64,000 nt of DNA, taken from assembly GCF_017982655.1 (NCBI RefSeq), contig NZ_JABXYX010000016.1, forward strand, positions 43,716-107,715, written 5' to 3'. The stretch is from Brasilonema sp. CT11. Lineage in GTDB: Bacteria > Cyanobacteriota > Cyanobacteriia > Cyanobacteriales > Nostocaceae. Positions 17,677 through 27,589 of this stretch are shown in pieces. The position numbers were made by a program, and so were the translations under genes. Below the pieces are notes generated by a model. It had not been told where the DNA came from, searched no databases, and saw only the letters and a program-made list of their open reading frames with translations. Every line of letters begins with the position of its first letter. Positions within the stretch are counted from its first letter, which is position 1.

Positions 17677-18435
17677 TTAATAGGAAACTGCTGCAATTGC
17701 TTTTTTTAAAAAAAGAATTTCAAACTCTTCTAGATGACGATACTCACCTTCACCTAAGTGACCTTTTCCAGGCGTTTGTAATTGAATAGAACCGATACCG
17801 GTGCGATGTAGTTCAATAACTGGGTATCCCAATTGTTGAGCAACACGGCGAATCTGACGATTTCTCCCCTCCTTTAAAATAATTTCTAAGCAGCAAGAAG
17901 AAGCAAACTTTTCTATCACTCGTACTTGTGCTGGTCGTGTTTTTGTTTCCTCCAAGACCACACCCTGACGCCACATCTCTAGCACTTCTTGTGAAGGATG
18001 TCCTTTGACCAAAACACGATATGTTTTAGAAATACTATGACTAGGATGAGTTAGACCAAAAGTGAGGTCTCCATCGTTTGTAAGTATTAATGCTCCTGTA
18101 GAGTCTATATCCAACCGACCTACTGGGTGAATACCTTGACCGGAACTTATTTGTTTAGGAAGTAAGTCTAATACTGTAGGTCTGTTTAGTGGATCTTCAC
18201 AAGTGGTAAGCACTCCGAATGGTTTGTGTAGTAATAAATAAATAAGGTTAGGGCGCTGTAGGACAGACACTACCTTTCCATCAACCGTGATAGCATCTGT
18301 TTGGGGATCAGCCTTTTGACCCAAATGTGCCAATTCACCATTAATGAGAACGCGTGACTGCCTGATCATCTCTTCAGCTTCACGACGTGAGGCTATACCC
18401 CATTGAGATAGAATTTTTTGTAACCGTGACTGCAT
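17677..18435 (-). CDS. 16S/23S rRNA pseudouridine synthase (RsuA/RluB family)
   Basis: A 252-residue enzyme with an N-terminal S4 RNA-binding domain (residues 1-60; MQSRLQKILSQWGIASRREAEEMI), the YLLLHKPFGVLTT block, and the catalytic Asp in HPVGRLDIDSTG (about residue 111). The C-terminal GRNRQIRRVAQQLGYPVIELHRTGIG motif is typical of the RsuA/RluB/RluE/RluF branch. It converts a specific uridine in rRNA to pseudouridine. Which base is modified cannot be read here; overall length resembles RluB. Same strand as, and 32 bases upstream of, the RodZ-like gene. Confidence 0.93.
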   Translation of the reverse strand: MQSRLQKILSQWGIASRREAEEMIRQSRVLINGELAHLGQKADPQTDAITVDGKVVSVLQRPNLIYLLLHKPFGVLTTCEDPLNRPTVLDLLPKQISSGQGIHPVGRLDIDSTGALILTNDGDLTFGLTHPSHSISKTYRVLVKGHPSQEVLEMWRQGVVLEETKTRPAQVRVIEKFASSCCLEIILKEGRNRQIRRVAQQLGYPVIELHRTGIGSIQLQTPGKGHLGEGEYRHLEEFEILFLKKAIAAVSY

Positions 18436-18580
18436 GTGAAAATTACTGATAATTAATCAAAATGTTGATCAGCAAATAATACCTCTACATTTTGTCATGA
18501 GTTGCCCAAAACGCTACAGTAACATACCGTAAAAATTTCAGGGATCTATCAATTAGAATAATCATAAGCAAAACGGTTAG

Positions 18581-19297
18581 ATGCAAGAATCTAATTTAAA
18601 CTCGAAAAAATCACACAAGACACGTATTGTCACAAATGTGTTGACAGCAGCACTCAAGCTGTGGTTAAAAACTCAAGTGAGCCAAGTCTCTCAGCTGGAA
18701 GTGGAAATCAGAGCCAGCGATCGCCAACTTCTGTCTGGTTGCATTCCTTGGGTATCTGTTTTTGCCAGTCATGCTGTATATCGAGGTCTCCATCTTACAC
18801 AAATTCAACTAGTTGCAGAAAATATTCGTATCAATATTGGCTCAGTACTTAAAGGACAACCACTACGACTATTAGAAACAGTACCAGTAGTTGGCGAACT
18901 GATCCAATCACAGGACGATCTCAATGCGTCTGTGTCATCTACCTTGTTATCGACTGGTTTATATGAAGTTATGGTTGAACTTTTTCTAGAACACCAGTTG
19001 AAATCCAAGTCCATAACTTGGAAAAAAATTGACATTGAGCAGAGTAAAGCAACACTCTTCGCTATTTTGGTAGACGAAGGCGAGCCTACTCATTTAGATA
19101 TTAGTATGAGTCCGCAGCTAGTTAGCACACAGGAATTGCTACTCTCATCAATCCAAGTCAAAAGCGATATAGGAGATCTGCTTGAGCCTAGTCACAAAGA
19201 AATTTCTTTCAATCTGGGATCGGATGTTGATATCCAAGAGTTAACTCTTATCCCAGGAAAGTTAATATGTCGCGGAAGGATTAACGTCAACCCCTGA
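18581..19297 (+). CDS. DUF2993 (LmeA-like) domain protein
   Basis: A 238-residue protein matching the cyanobacterial DUF2993 group: LKLWLKTQVSQVSQLEVEIRASDRQLLSGCIPWVSVFA, then GLHLTQIQLVAENIRINIGSVLKGQPLRLLE. DUF2993 includes LmeA, an envelope lipid-binding protein of actinobacteria, but the cyanobacterial proteins lack an obvious signal peptide and their role is unknown. The chain is beta-rich and soluble. Diverges from the pseudouridine synthase; the 145-bp gap holds both promoters. Confidence 0.82.
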   Translation: MQESNLNSKKSHKTRIVTNVLTAALKLWLKTQVSQVSQLEVEIRASDRQLLSGCIPWVSVFASHAVYRGLHLTQIQLVAENIRINIGSVLKGQPLRLLETVPVVGELIQSQDDLNASVSSTLLSTGLYEVMVELFLEHQLKSKSITWKKIDIEQSKATLFAILVDEGEPTHLDISMSPQLVSTQELLLSSIQVKSDIGDLLEPSHKEISFNLGSDVDIQELTLIPGKLICRGRINVNP

Positions 19298-19522
19298 TGA
19301 TTAAAAATAAAAAATTTAAATCAGTTAATCTTTATGTGTAATTATAAATTTAGCCACAAAAATTAGCTAGAAAATTTTTGGTTAATCTGAGTACAGTTTT
19401 TCTTCATTCCGTAGCAGCGTGGTTTCGGTTGGGATTACCGGATCTTAACCAACAATAGCTACGAAATTGTGCCATTCTGTACTCAGTGATCAGCGCCCTG
19501 GAAATTTTTGAGAGTAGTTTAT

Positions 19523-20071
19523 TTAGTTATGAGAAGCTACTCGATGATCCTCATCAAAGTATGAGTTCATCAGCTGTTCATCCAAAAACCACAAATGCTT
19601 GTCAATGACGCTAGAGATTTCGGCGTAGACGTACGCTGTCTCAGCATCCCCCAAAATAGCGGTGCGGTCAATATTCTCCCACAGCAAAGAGGCATAGATG
19701 GATAGACGCTCTGCTAGGGATGCTATGTGTTCTTGACTTTGTGTAAGATGAAAGGGGTATTCAGGTAAAACTGAATGTTTGACAGCAGATCGAGCTGTTC
19801 CTCTGGCTAAACCGCCAAGAACTGTTATTCTCTGGGCAAGCATATCAATATACAACTCTAGTTCAATTGCAATTTCGTGAAATAATTCGTGTGAAGGATG
19901 AAAGTTCATGCTTTTCACATTCCAACGGGCTTGCCTGAACTGAGTCTTGAGATCAATAGTAGTTGCCAGGGTTTGGTTGAGGATGTCAATCAGTTGCGCT
20001 TGAACTTCTAAAGTTGTACTATGGCGAATAGCATCAGGGCGAGTACAGCGAAGCTTACAATTGTCGCTCAT
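19523..20071 (-). CDS. dps: Dps-family ferritin-like protein with altered ferroxidase residues
   Basis: I take the ATG at 20071 (182 residues), behind AAAGGAG. An in-frame extension to 20170 has no ribosome site. The Dps fold is clear: QARWNVKSMNFHPSHELFHEIAIELELYIDMLAQR. In typical Dps the dinuclear iron site uses His (before WN), His, Asp and Glu. Here those positions are Arg49, His61, Asp76 and Gln80, so two of four ligands are lost. Nostocales carry several Dps paralogues, some with unusual sites, so this may be a DNA-binding or structural form with weak or no ferroxidase activity, or one using another metal site. The N-terminus has two Cys (5 and 9), unusual for Dps. Monocistronic. Confidence 0.9.
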   Translation of the reverse strand: MSDNCKLRCTRPDAIRHSTTLEVQAQLIDILNQTLATTIDLKTQFRQARWNVKSMNFHPSHELFHEIAIELELYIDMLAQRITVLGGLARGTARSAVKHSVLPEYPFHLTQSQEHIASLAERLSIYASLLWENIDRTAILGDAETAYVYAEISSVIDKHLWFLDEQLMNSYFDEDHRVASHN

Positions 20072-20489
20072 ACGCTCTCCTTTATTTCTCCAGATAAGAA
20101 AAGGACGTAGTGGTAAAACGTCCAGTAAGCAGTTTTTTGCAAACGTCTCTTTGGAGATGCACCGTAACACTCATCACTCTGATTCGATTTCTCCCAATCC
20201 CTGGAATTTGGCAGGACTGTCTCTGGGCACCACAACAAGAAATGCGAGGGATAAGGGAGGATTTTATCCCCAGCCTCCAACTTTTATCGCAAGAGTTGTT
20301 AAATGAACAAACTTGCCGGATTTGAGTGGCAATAAATGAGTCCTGTGTTTCCAAGAGGAGGTATTAAGAGAGTCTTTTGGATCGAATACCACTAGTCGAG
20401 ATTAATAGGGACATTGATGTTTATTTAAAGGTATATAAAATCCTGATTCCTGCTGTCTAGAAGATTCTTGCTATTTTGTGATATTCTTG
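20072..20489. other. Intergenic between dps and the AraC gene
   Basis: About 420 bases with overlapping low-quality reading frames on both strands, none with family features. It holds the dps promoter. The 20160-20300 stretch shows no clear repeats. Confidence 0.5.
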
Positions 20490-21395
20490 CTAACTTTTTG
20501 CACGAATTTCTTTGGGTGTTACTCCCAGTACGCGCTTGAAGTGACGGGTGAATTGACTTTGGTCAGCAAAACCTACTTGTGACGCCACTTCAGAAATTTT
20601 TTGTTTATTCTGTAGCAGCAGCATCCTAGCACGCTCAATGCGGCAGTGCATCACATATTGGTAGGGAGAAAGCCCAGTAGACTGCTTGAACAAGCGGCAG
20701 AAATGGTACTGACTTATACCTGCTTCTTTTGCCATGATGTCAAGGAGTAAATTATCTGCCAAATTGTCGATAATAAATTCAATGACTCGCTGTAGCTTAT
20801 ATTTCGGCAATCCTCCTTGATATTCTGGAAATTTGTGCTTAGCCGCAGAGTAATGCTGCAAGAGATGAGCTGATAGCGCAGTCGCCATTGATTCAGCATA
20901 AAGACGGCTAGGCGACCTATCTGATTCCAGTGCTGTCTTAAGGGCAAGCCCAATTTGATAAATTAAGGGATCGGGCTTGGAAAAGTGTGGTATAATCTCC
21001 ACAACATCTTGATTAACTAAGTCACCAGCAATATTTGAGACAAACTCAGAATTTAAACATAAAGCAATAAATTCCGACTCTTGAGAAGAAGATACCTTGT
21101 GGATGGTTTGGGGAGGAATAATCGCCACATCGCCAGGGATCGGACTTTCAGTTTTGTAGCAATCACCAAGCGATCGCTCCAAATGTGATTGACTACGGAG
21201 ACGAATAGCAAGTGTATAATGGGATGCATAATGTTCAGGGCTTTCATACTCTGGTTGAAGGTGATACTCCAGATATAAGTTTTCCCATGTAGCATGGTGG
21301 CTAGATAACACAGGTCGTCTAGGAAGTATACGCCTGCGACCTTCTACTCTAGTTGCATCAATGGCTAAAGCTTTCTGTGTTGGCATTAATTTCAC
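20490..21395 (-). CDS. AraC family transcriptional regulator
   Basis: A 301-residue regulator with an N-terminal cupin-like sensing part (residues about 50-130, including GDVAIIPPQTIHKVSSSQ) and a C-terminal double HTH (about 200-298). HTH 1 is NLLLDIMAKEAGISQYHFCRLFKQSTGLSPYQY; HTH 2 is KISEVASQVGFADQSQFTRHFKRVLGVTPKEIR, the AraC/XylS signature. It may act on a distant target: the flanking genes are dps (same strand, 418 bases downstream) and a large repeat-rich spacer. Regulating dps is possible but unsupported. Confidence 0.93.
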   Translation of the reverse strand: MKLMPTQKALAIDATRVEGRRRILPRRPVLSSHHATWENLYLEYHLQPEYESPEHYASHYTLAIRLRSQSHLERSLGDCYKTESPIPGDVAIIPPQTIHKVSSSQESEFIALCLNSEFVSNIAGDLVNQDVVEIIPHFSKPDPLIYQIGLALKTALESDRSPSRLYAESMATALSAHLLQHYSAAKHKFPEYQGGLPKYKLQRVIEFIIDNLADNLLLDIMAKEAGISQYHFCRLFKQSTGLSPYQYVMHCRIERARMLLLQNKQKISEVASQVGFADQSQFTRHFKRVLGVTPKEIRAKS

Positions 21396-22914
21396 CTTAT
21401 CTGTTGGGCTTCTGCTATTAATCGTGCTAAAAATGTGTTGGCTATAGTTTGTAAGCTGTCCCGCTTTTGATTTTTATACGGCTATTGGCTAGACTTTTTG
21501 CAATGACTGGTTTTTTTCCTTGTGCATTCTGAATTGACTAGTAACTTGGTGTTAGTAAACCTAACTTTTTGGGCAACTATTGAGTTAGCGTTACTCTCTA
21601 CAAGAAACACGCTTAACAGGGAATAGGAAACAGGGAACTCTTAAGAAGGGGAGTTCCCTGTTTCTTTCATTGATTGCAACCGTGTAACTGCCCTAGTTAA
21701 AGGCTCATAAGTCACGCTTGCATAGGAGCATAATTTTGGGCAGTGATTGTGGGCGTGTATTTTACATATATTTTCGTTGAAAGCATGATTTGGCTTTAGT
21801 TATGAGTTCTGTGTCATGACAAACGACCCTTACAGGGAAGACCTCCGCAGAGCGCTGCTGCGATAGCCGAATGGCGTGGCGTCCGCGCTGCCTCACCGCA
21901 ACGCACTGGCTCCCCTCCTGCATTGTGCTGGTCTCACTAATGACTCATAACAAGAAAATTCGCAGTTTAAATGTATGAGATCTGACAAACAAAATTGCAA
22001 CCGTTTTCTTCTTAAACGCAAGATAACGGAAATATCTCCTTTGCTAATAAATTTGGCTCAAGGCTAGATACCGACAATATCTTGTTGCTTTTAGTAATGG
22101 TCATGATTACTATTGGCACAACATAAGACTGCTGGGCGGAATTCACGCATCCGCTTATCACCGTTCACGCAGGATACCCGTTAGGTGCAGCCGTGCCACA
22201 GGGATAGGGCATAGATTGGAGTCTCCTCCAAAGATGCTTGCTGCGCGTTTGCATGATTGTGTGCGCTTTGCGCTTACGGAGATTTCCTCCGCACGATAAC
22301 CCTCTCAAAATTCAAAAAGCTTGTATTACAAGCTTTTTGTGGATTTTGAATAGTAGTTTTTTTGGCGATCTCTAGTAGGAAGAAATTAAAGTAATTGTTG
22401 CAAATACTAATTTAACTATAAATTCCACATTCAGCACCTTGAACAATAACACAGCATAATTACTTATATTTAGCTATTTACATAGTAATAAATAATAATG
22501 TTATACTGAACTAAATGTTCTTTAAAATACACTTTATTAGTGAGTTGAGTATTTTAGGTAGTATCCTTGCATCTTTAAAAACAGTAAAAACCGATGGTGG
22601 CAGTTGAGGGTGCATTTATAAGGGATAAATATATTTACAAAATTTACAAATAGTAAAGATGAAAATTATGAGAGGCAGTATCTGCCGAGGGGACATACGA
22701 ACGAGTGTTATGCGAGCTTGGGTTTTATTAGTGACTGTCAGGTAAAAAAACTGTTCATCATGAACAATTATAGGGAAATATATCAACGTAGTTGTGTTGA
22801 TTGTCGAGAAAGCTATGCTAAGAGCTTAGCTGCCAAAAGCTCAAATCGCTTTGATCCAAAGCACAGGACAAGCAAAGTTTTCTTGTTAGGTTTTTCAATT
22901 GTGAGGAAGAAACT
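21396..22914. repeat. 1.5-kb repeat-rich intergenic region
   Basis: No supported gene. It contains: a 14-bp perfect stem-loop at 21627-21664 (GAAACAGGGAACTC...GAGTTCCCTGTTTC); a GC-rich block at 21838-21925 with CTCCGCAGAGCGCTGCTGCG and GCACTGGCTCCCC words shared with other patches; another at about 22140-22300 (TGCGCGTTTGC, GCGCTTTGCGCTTACGGAG, GGAGATTTCCTCC); and a near-perfect 27-bp palindrome at 22313-22339 (CAAAAAGCTTGTA on each side). The reading frame at 22718-22918, directly before pilQ, has no family-like features and I reject it. The last 250 bases presumably carry the pilQ promoter and leader. Confidence 0.7.
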
Positions 22915-25062
22915 GTGAAACAGCTTCACGCTAGTGCTAGTAGTTTTGTATTAGGTGCAGCTGCAATGATTGTTTTCGCAGCTCAACCAGTATGGGCAGA
23001 GACTACTCAAATTACTGGAGTGCAGCTAAGTCCAGTTGATGCTGGAATTAACGTTATATTGAAAACTGCTTTGGGTTCGCACCCACAAGTTTTTACAACA
23101 AAAATTACGACAAAAAAAGGTAACGCTTTAGTCGTAAATATTATTAACACTCAATTACGTTTACCAAAAGGAAATACTTTCCGTCAAGATCATCCTGCTT
23201 CAGGAATTGCTTCAGTGACAATTCATCAGCTTGATGCCAATAGCATTCAGGTGATAGTCACCGGAACCAGCAGCGCCCCTAACAGTGAACCTGTGGTACG
23301 ACAGCAGAATAACATTATTTTGGGCTTTACCTCAACACAGCCAAGACAGGCGAGGACGACTACACCACAAACAGTACCAATACAAACTGCGTCCCCTGTT
23401 TCTCCCTCACCTCAACCTACACAACCAGCAGCATCAGGTTTAGATACGAACCAAACTTCGCCTATCTTGCCAAAAGCGATCGCACCACCTGTAGGTGATA
23501 TTGCTATCTCCAATCTCGATGCTTCTTTTAGCAACATTGACTTAGGAACTCAAGAACGGGTGTCTCGCTTGGTATTGCGAGAAGCCCCGGTACGTGAGGT
23601 TTTGTCACTGCTGACTCGTGCTGCTGGTCTTAACCTGGCTTTCACGGGAACACAGACATCAGAACAAGCTTCTTCTGGACAGCAAAGTACTACTACTAGG
23701 AGTGATGGATCAACAATCTCGCTGGATATAGAAAACGAGTCAGTTCAAGATGTTTTTAACTATGTCTTGCGCCTGAGTGGTCTTGAAGCAAACCGCAGAG
23801 GACGGACAATTTTTGTTGGAACGAAACTGCCTAATGCCGTTCGTGATGTAATTGTACGTAGTGTGCGACTCAATCAGGCAAAGGTGGACACAGCATTAAA
23901 CTTTTTGGTTGGTTTAGGGGCAGAAAGTGCAGTCAGCCGCGAACGTCAAGTGACTAGTGTTAGTGCTGTACCTGTAAGTGGTACTGTCAACCCCCTCACC
24001 CAAAGTCAGACGACAACAGAAACCAAAATTGAACGTTTAAGTCTTGATGACTCCAAATATTCAACGCCCTTACTCCGAGGTTTACAAGCACTAGGAGACG
24101 AACGCACCAATTCCATTACTTTAATTGGTTCTCCCAAGCAAGTTGAAATGGCGACATCTCAACTGACTCAGCTTGATATCCGCCGTCGGCAAGTCGTCGT
24201 TAACGTTAAAATTGTTGATGTTAATCTACTGAACACAAAAGACTTTAACACTAGCTTTTCGTTTGGCATTGGTAACAACTTCTTTACTAATGATGGCGGT
24301 GCAGCAGTTCTCAATTTTGGCGGTTCTAGACCTGCTACGAGTTCTGAAGTGAGTGGAAGTGTGTCTAGTTCTCCAACAATCAAAAACCCATTGCCAGAAA
24401 ATCCGCTTAAATTTCCTAGACGTTTGCTTGTTAACTTACAAGCTCAGGTACAAAATGGCAATGCCAAGATTTTGACTGACCCCACCTTAATTGTTCAGGA
24501 AGGTCAAAGCGCAAGTATTAACCTGACTCAGGAAGTAGTAGGTAATATACAAAGACAAATCGTTCGCGATCAGAATTTTGCCACAGAAACAATTGCAGCG
24601 GATAAAGAACAAGTAGGTTTAACCCTGGCTGTTAAAATTGAACGGATTGATGACAATGGTTTTGTATCTCTCTCAGTAGCTCCCACTATTGCAGCTCCTC
24701 AGGCTCCAGCTGAAATTAACTTAGGTTCGAGTGGTAGCCAAAGAATATTTTTAGTTTCTAAGCGTGCTCTAAATTCTGGCTTAATTCGTCTGCGTGATGG
24801 TCAGACATTAATTCTCAGTGGTATTATTCAAGATTCAGAGCGAGTAAATGTCTCTAAGGTTCCTATATTGGGTGATATTCCGCTTCTTGGTTCACTCTTT
24901 AGAAGAACAAACAAAACTAACGAACGTAATGAGGTGATTGTATTGCTAACGCCTCAGATTATAGATGATTCAGAGCGCTCCTCTTTTGGTTATAACTATA
25001 ACCCTAGCCCTGAAGTACGGCAAATGCTAGAACGTGGTGGTTTACAAGTGCCGAAGCGTTGA
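22915..25062 (+). CDS. pilQ: Type IV pilus secretin PilQ
   Basis: A 715-residue secretin, the outer-membrane pore of the type IV pilus used for motility and DNA uptake. Parts in order: Sec signal peptide (1-28, ending VWAETT); an AMIN domain for peptidoglycan or envelope binding (about 30-142); a Pro/Thr-rich linker (145-190); STN/N0 domain (about 205-300); N1 repeats (to about 430) with a Gln/Thr-rich insertion; and the secretin channel domain (440-700), including RRLLVNLQAQVQNGNAKILTDPTLIV and VPILGDIPLLGSLFR. It begins with GTG behind GAGGAAG. In many cyanobacteria pilQ follows pilMNO; here those are absent and a long repeat spacer precedes it, so it is a detached locus. Confidence 0.93.
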   Translation: MKQLHASASSFVLGAAAMIVFAAQPVWAETTQITGVQLSPVDAGINVILKTALGSHPQVFTTKITTKKGNALVVNIINTQLRLPKGNTFRQDHPASGIASVTIHQLDANSIQVIVTGTSSAPNSEPVVRQQNNIILGFTSTQPRQARTTTPQTVPIQTASPVSPSPQPTQPAASGLDTNQTSPILPKAIAPPVGDIAISNLDASFSNIDLGTQERVSRLVLREAPVREVLSLLTRAAGLNLAFTGTQTSEQASSGQQSTTTRSDGSTISLDIENESVQDVFNYVLRLSGLEANRRGRTIFVGTKLPNAVRDVIVRSVRLNQAKVDTALNFLVGLGAESAVSRERQVTSVSAVPVSGTVNPLTQSQTTTETKIERLSLDDSKYSTPLLRGLQALGDERTNSITLIGSPKQVEMATSQLTQLDIRRRQVVVNVKIVDVNLLNTKDFNTSFSFGIGNNFFTNDGGAAVLNFGGSRPATSSEVSGSVSSSPTIKNPLPENPLKFPRRLLVNLQAQVQNGNAKILTDPTLIVQEGQSASINLTQEVVGNIQRQIVRDQNFATETIAADKEQVGLTLAVKIERIDDNGFVSLSVAPTIAAPQAPAEINLGSSGSQRIFLVSKRALNSGLIRLRDGQTLILSGIIQDSERVNVSKVPILGDIPLLGSLFRRTNKTNERNEVIVLLTPQIIDDSERSSFGYNYNPSPEVRQMLERGGLQVPKR

Positions 25063-25144
25063 GGCTTTGAAAAAGTGGGAGTAGAACTTGTGAGCGACGG
25101 TGTACACTATACACAAGTAATAGAATCACCCAAAAATCTGGGAA

Positions 25145-25308
25145 AACCTCACCCTGCCCTATCGGGCATCCCTCTCCTTATGAAGGAGAGGGAAAGATTT
25201 TTGCGTAATTAAAAGCAAAGGTGGATGACATAGATGGGGAGTCTGTCACCTCTAGTAACTATAGAGGGAAAGATTTTTGCGTAGCTAAAAGCAAAGGTGG
25301 TGAGGTTT
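25145..25308. repeat. Palindromic dispersed repeat with internal duplication
   Basis: Begins AACCTCACCCTGCCCTATCGGGCATCCC, then CTCTCC...GGAGAG, then GAGGGAAAGATTTTTGCGTA. The GAGGGAAAGATTTTTGCGTA-TAAAAGCAAAGGTGG module is repeated at 25264-25300, after a 45-base unrelated insert, and the element closes with GTGAGGTTT. It is a longer relative of the element at 28811-28896. Non-coding; possibly a MITE. Confidence 0.85.
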
Positions 25309-25395
25309 AATATTTTATTTGACCTACTTACTTATTCCTGGTAAAAATACAACCATTACGAGCGATAATAGTATATAGAGGTAAATGTACTTGAA

Positions 25396-25593
25396 ATGTT
25401 GTTAACCACTTCTGCTTGTTGTGCTGTTAGTCTGATTCAACAACAAGAGCAAAACAATTATAACCATAAAACGCAGTCTGCACAAATGCAATGTATTGAT
25501 ACTCTACTTGACAACTGCAAGAGTATGTCTAAAAATTGCACTGTTGTGGAAAATGGTCGTGTCGTTGTTAAACCAGTACAAACACAATTCTAA
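25396..25593 (+). CDS. Small hypothetical protein, doubtful
   Basis: A 65-residue frame beginning ATG after an AGAGGTAAATG-like leader. It has six Cys and a short hydrophobic start (LLTTSACCAVSL). I recognise no family. It may be real, since it lies in a gap otherwise without a gene, but codon evidence is weak. Confidence 0.2.
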   Translation: MLLTTSACCAVSLIQQQEQNNYNHKTQSAQMQCIDTLLDNCKSMSKNCTVVENGRVVVKPVQTQF

Positions 25594-25688
25594 TACCAAT
25601 TCTTAATTCAATCCGCTGTTCTGACATTCTTGGTGAAAAAACCAACACATAATCATAACTTCCCCTTGTTGTATAAATAAAAATTTTC

Positions 25689-26378
25689 ATGAGTAACGAA
25701 CAACAACTCAGTCTCTTCGAGGATTCAAGTATTGACTCGAATGACCAAAAAGAGCTGATTCCTACAGACGCGAAAATTCCCATTCCGACTGGAACCTATG
25801 CCAATATGACGGAATTGGCACAGCATTGCGATCGCTGTTACCGTTGTGGTTTGGGAAATACACGTACTCATGCTGTTGTTGGAAGGGGTAATCTTAAAGC
25901 AGCAATTATGCTTGTGGGGGAAGCACCAGGTCAAACTGAAGATGAAACTGGCTTACCTTTTGTTGGCAAAGCAGGACAGCTGCTAGAGAAAATTTTGCAA
26001 TCTGTAAATTTAGATACTCAAAAGGACGTTTATATCTGTAATATCAACAAGTGTAGACCTCCTGATAACCGAGTTCCTACCACTGAAGAAATGGAAGCTT
26101 GCAAGCCTTATTTATTGGAACAAATTCGCCTGGTTAATCCAAAAATTATTCTTTTTGTAGGTGCAACGGCTGTCAAAGGATTAACTGGTGATAAGCGCGG
26201 AATTTCTAAAATTCGTGGAGAGTGGATGGAGTGGGATGGGCGTTTGTGTATGCCAATTTTTCACCCGTCTTATTTGCTACGTAACCAATCCCGTGAAGTC
26301 GGCAAGCCTAAGTGGTTAACGTGGCAGGATATACAAGCAGTGCGTGCTAAGTTTGATGAAATCCAGAAAAATCAGTAG
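25689..26378 (+). CDS. Uracil-DNA glycosylase, family 4 (Fe-S)
   Basis: A 229-residue family 4 UDG, which removes uracil from DNA to start base-excision repair. Iron-sulfur ligands: Cys50 and Cys53 in the CDRCYRCG cluster (Cys47 also present) and two later Cys (about 118 and 124, CNINKCRPPDN; another in MEAC). The catalytic motifs are GEAPGQTEDETGLPFVGKAG (about 77-96) and the C-terminal HPSYLLRN (about 199-206). The N-terminal 40 residues are poorly conserved and acidic. Monocistronic; the protease gene converges on it. Confidence 0.94.
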   Translation: MSNEQQLSLFEDSSIDSNDQKELIPTDAKIPIPTGTYANMTELAQHCDRCYRCGLGNTRTHAVVGRGNLKAAIMLVGEAPGQTEDETGLPFVGKAGQLLEKILQSVNLDTQKDVYICNINKCRPPDNRVPTTEEMEACKPYLLEQIRLVNPKIILFVGATAVKGLTGDKRGISKIRGEWMEWDGRLCMPIFHPSYLLRNQSREVGKPKWLTWQDIQAVRAKFDEIQKNQ

Positions 26379-26407
26379 CTGGTAAGTATTTGGTGTTTGT
26401 AACTATT

Positions 26408-27589
26408 TTATTTCTGAGAAATCATAGCCCGTAATCTGTAACTCCCGGATTCTCCTGCTTCAAAAGTGTTAGCTAACAGATAGTAGATACCATTTTCAGG
26501 CAAAGTCACTGTCAATTTAGCATTAAAATCTTTTGGAGATATGTCGTCGTTTTCTCCTACTAGCGTTTCTTTAGCAGGAAGCAGTAAGTATAAATGAGAG
26601 TCTATTTGTTTACTATCCATCTCAATAGTTACTTGTTGACCTGCTTTACCTTCAAATGCATAAATGTGAAAATAGCTATTGTTTGGGAGAGTGCGATCGC
26701 CTTTTTTTAAAGCCGCTTGTAGAACTTGACCATTCAAAGGTAAATCCTGTTCTTTTGTATTACTAGGTTTTTGGCGTTGAGTCGCTACCTCAGCGTTACC
26801 TCGTTCTACGGCTACCAAAAAAGGCTGGACTATATCTGTAGGTATTGCCAAACTAAGGCCAATAAATCTTTTAATTTCGGTATCATTCAAAATAGCACTA
26901 TTAACACCAATCACTTGACCACTAGAGTTGAGTAATGGTCCTCCAGAATTACCAGGGTTAACAGCAGCATCATGTTGAATTAAGCCTGATTTGGTGTCAA
27001 TGCGGCTGATAATCCCAGAAGTTAAAGTATTTTGTAATTTCAGACTCAAGGGAGTACCAATAGCATAGACGGATTGACCTACTCGCGCTGAACCAGGAGA
27101 CGCTAAACGCAGGAAGGGCAAATTTTTCTGATTGCGAATTTTAAGTGCTGCTAAATCCAAGCCACCAGATGCAAAACCAAGCACATCAGCTAAGACTTGT
27201 CTACCATCAGCAAGCACTATTGCAACAGTTTTCGGACCATCTTGGACAACATGAGCGTTTGTCAAAACTAGACCATCTGGACTCACAATAAAACCACTAC
27301 CATGTCCTGTATCTAGAGCGATCGCAACTACAGCCGGACTAGCTTTTTCATAGAGGCGAATCCTGTTTTGTTCTTCAGAGTTGTTTGCTAGGATAATATT
27401 TAATTCTTTTCTCTCTGTCTTCTTACTAACTAAAAAATTCTCAGATTCTTTAGTGTTTTTAGCGTTAAGCGAAGCTCTGCCGTAGGCAATCGCACTTAAT
27501 TGGCAACCAAACAGCGTCCCAACACCACTCGTAACAACTACACTTGTTAAAATTGCTGATGTTCCTATTTGTAAAAGTTTAATGTTCAT
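26408..27589 (-). CDS. Secreted trypsin-like serine protease with C-terminal PPC domain
   Basis: A 393-residue S1C-type protease. An N-terminal hydrophobic segment (about residues 8-33) acts as signal or anchor. The protease domain (about 80-260) shows the triad: His in LTNAHVV, Asp in GLDLAALKI and Ser in NPGNSGGPLLN. No PDZ follows, unlike HtrA/DegQ; instead the last 100 residues form a bacterial pre-peptidase C-terminal (PPC) beta domain (YFHIYAFEGKAGQQVTIEMDS to SGSYRLRAMIS). It probably acts in the periplasm or envelope. The DNA for residues 35-50 includes AGCGTTAAGCGAAGCTCTGCC-type repeat words, read in frame as part of a linker. Confidence 0.9.
   Translation of the reverse strand: MNIKLLQIGTSAILTSVVVTSGVGTLFGCQLSAIAYGRASLNAKNTKESENFLVSKKTERKELNIILANNSEEQNRIRLYEKASPAVVAIALDTGHGSGFIVSPDGLVLTNAHVVQDGPKTVAIVLADGRQVLADVLGFASGGLDLAALKIRNQKNLPFLRLASPGSARVGQSVYAIGTPLSLKLQNTLTSGIISRIDTKSGLIQHDAAVNPGNSGGPLLNSSGQVIGVNSAILNDTEIKRFIGLSLAIPTDIVQPFLVAVERGNAEVATQRQKPSNTKEQDLPLNGQVLQAALKKGDRTLPNNSYFHIYAFEGKAGQQVTIEMDSKQIDSHLYLLLPAKETLVGENDDISPKDFNAKLTVTLPENGIYYLLANTFEAGESGSYRLRAMISQK

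Noticed and set aside
22718..22918. 66-codon ORF before pilQ
   Set aside because: No clear ribosome site or known motif, overlaps the pilQ start, and lies in the presumed leader.
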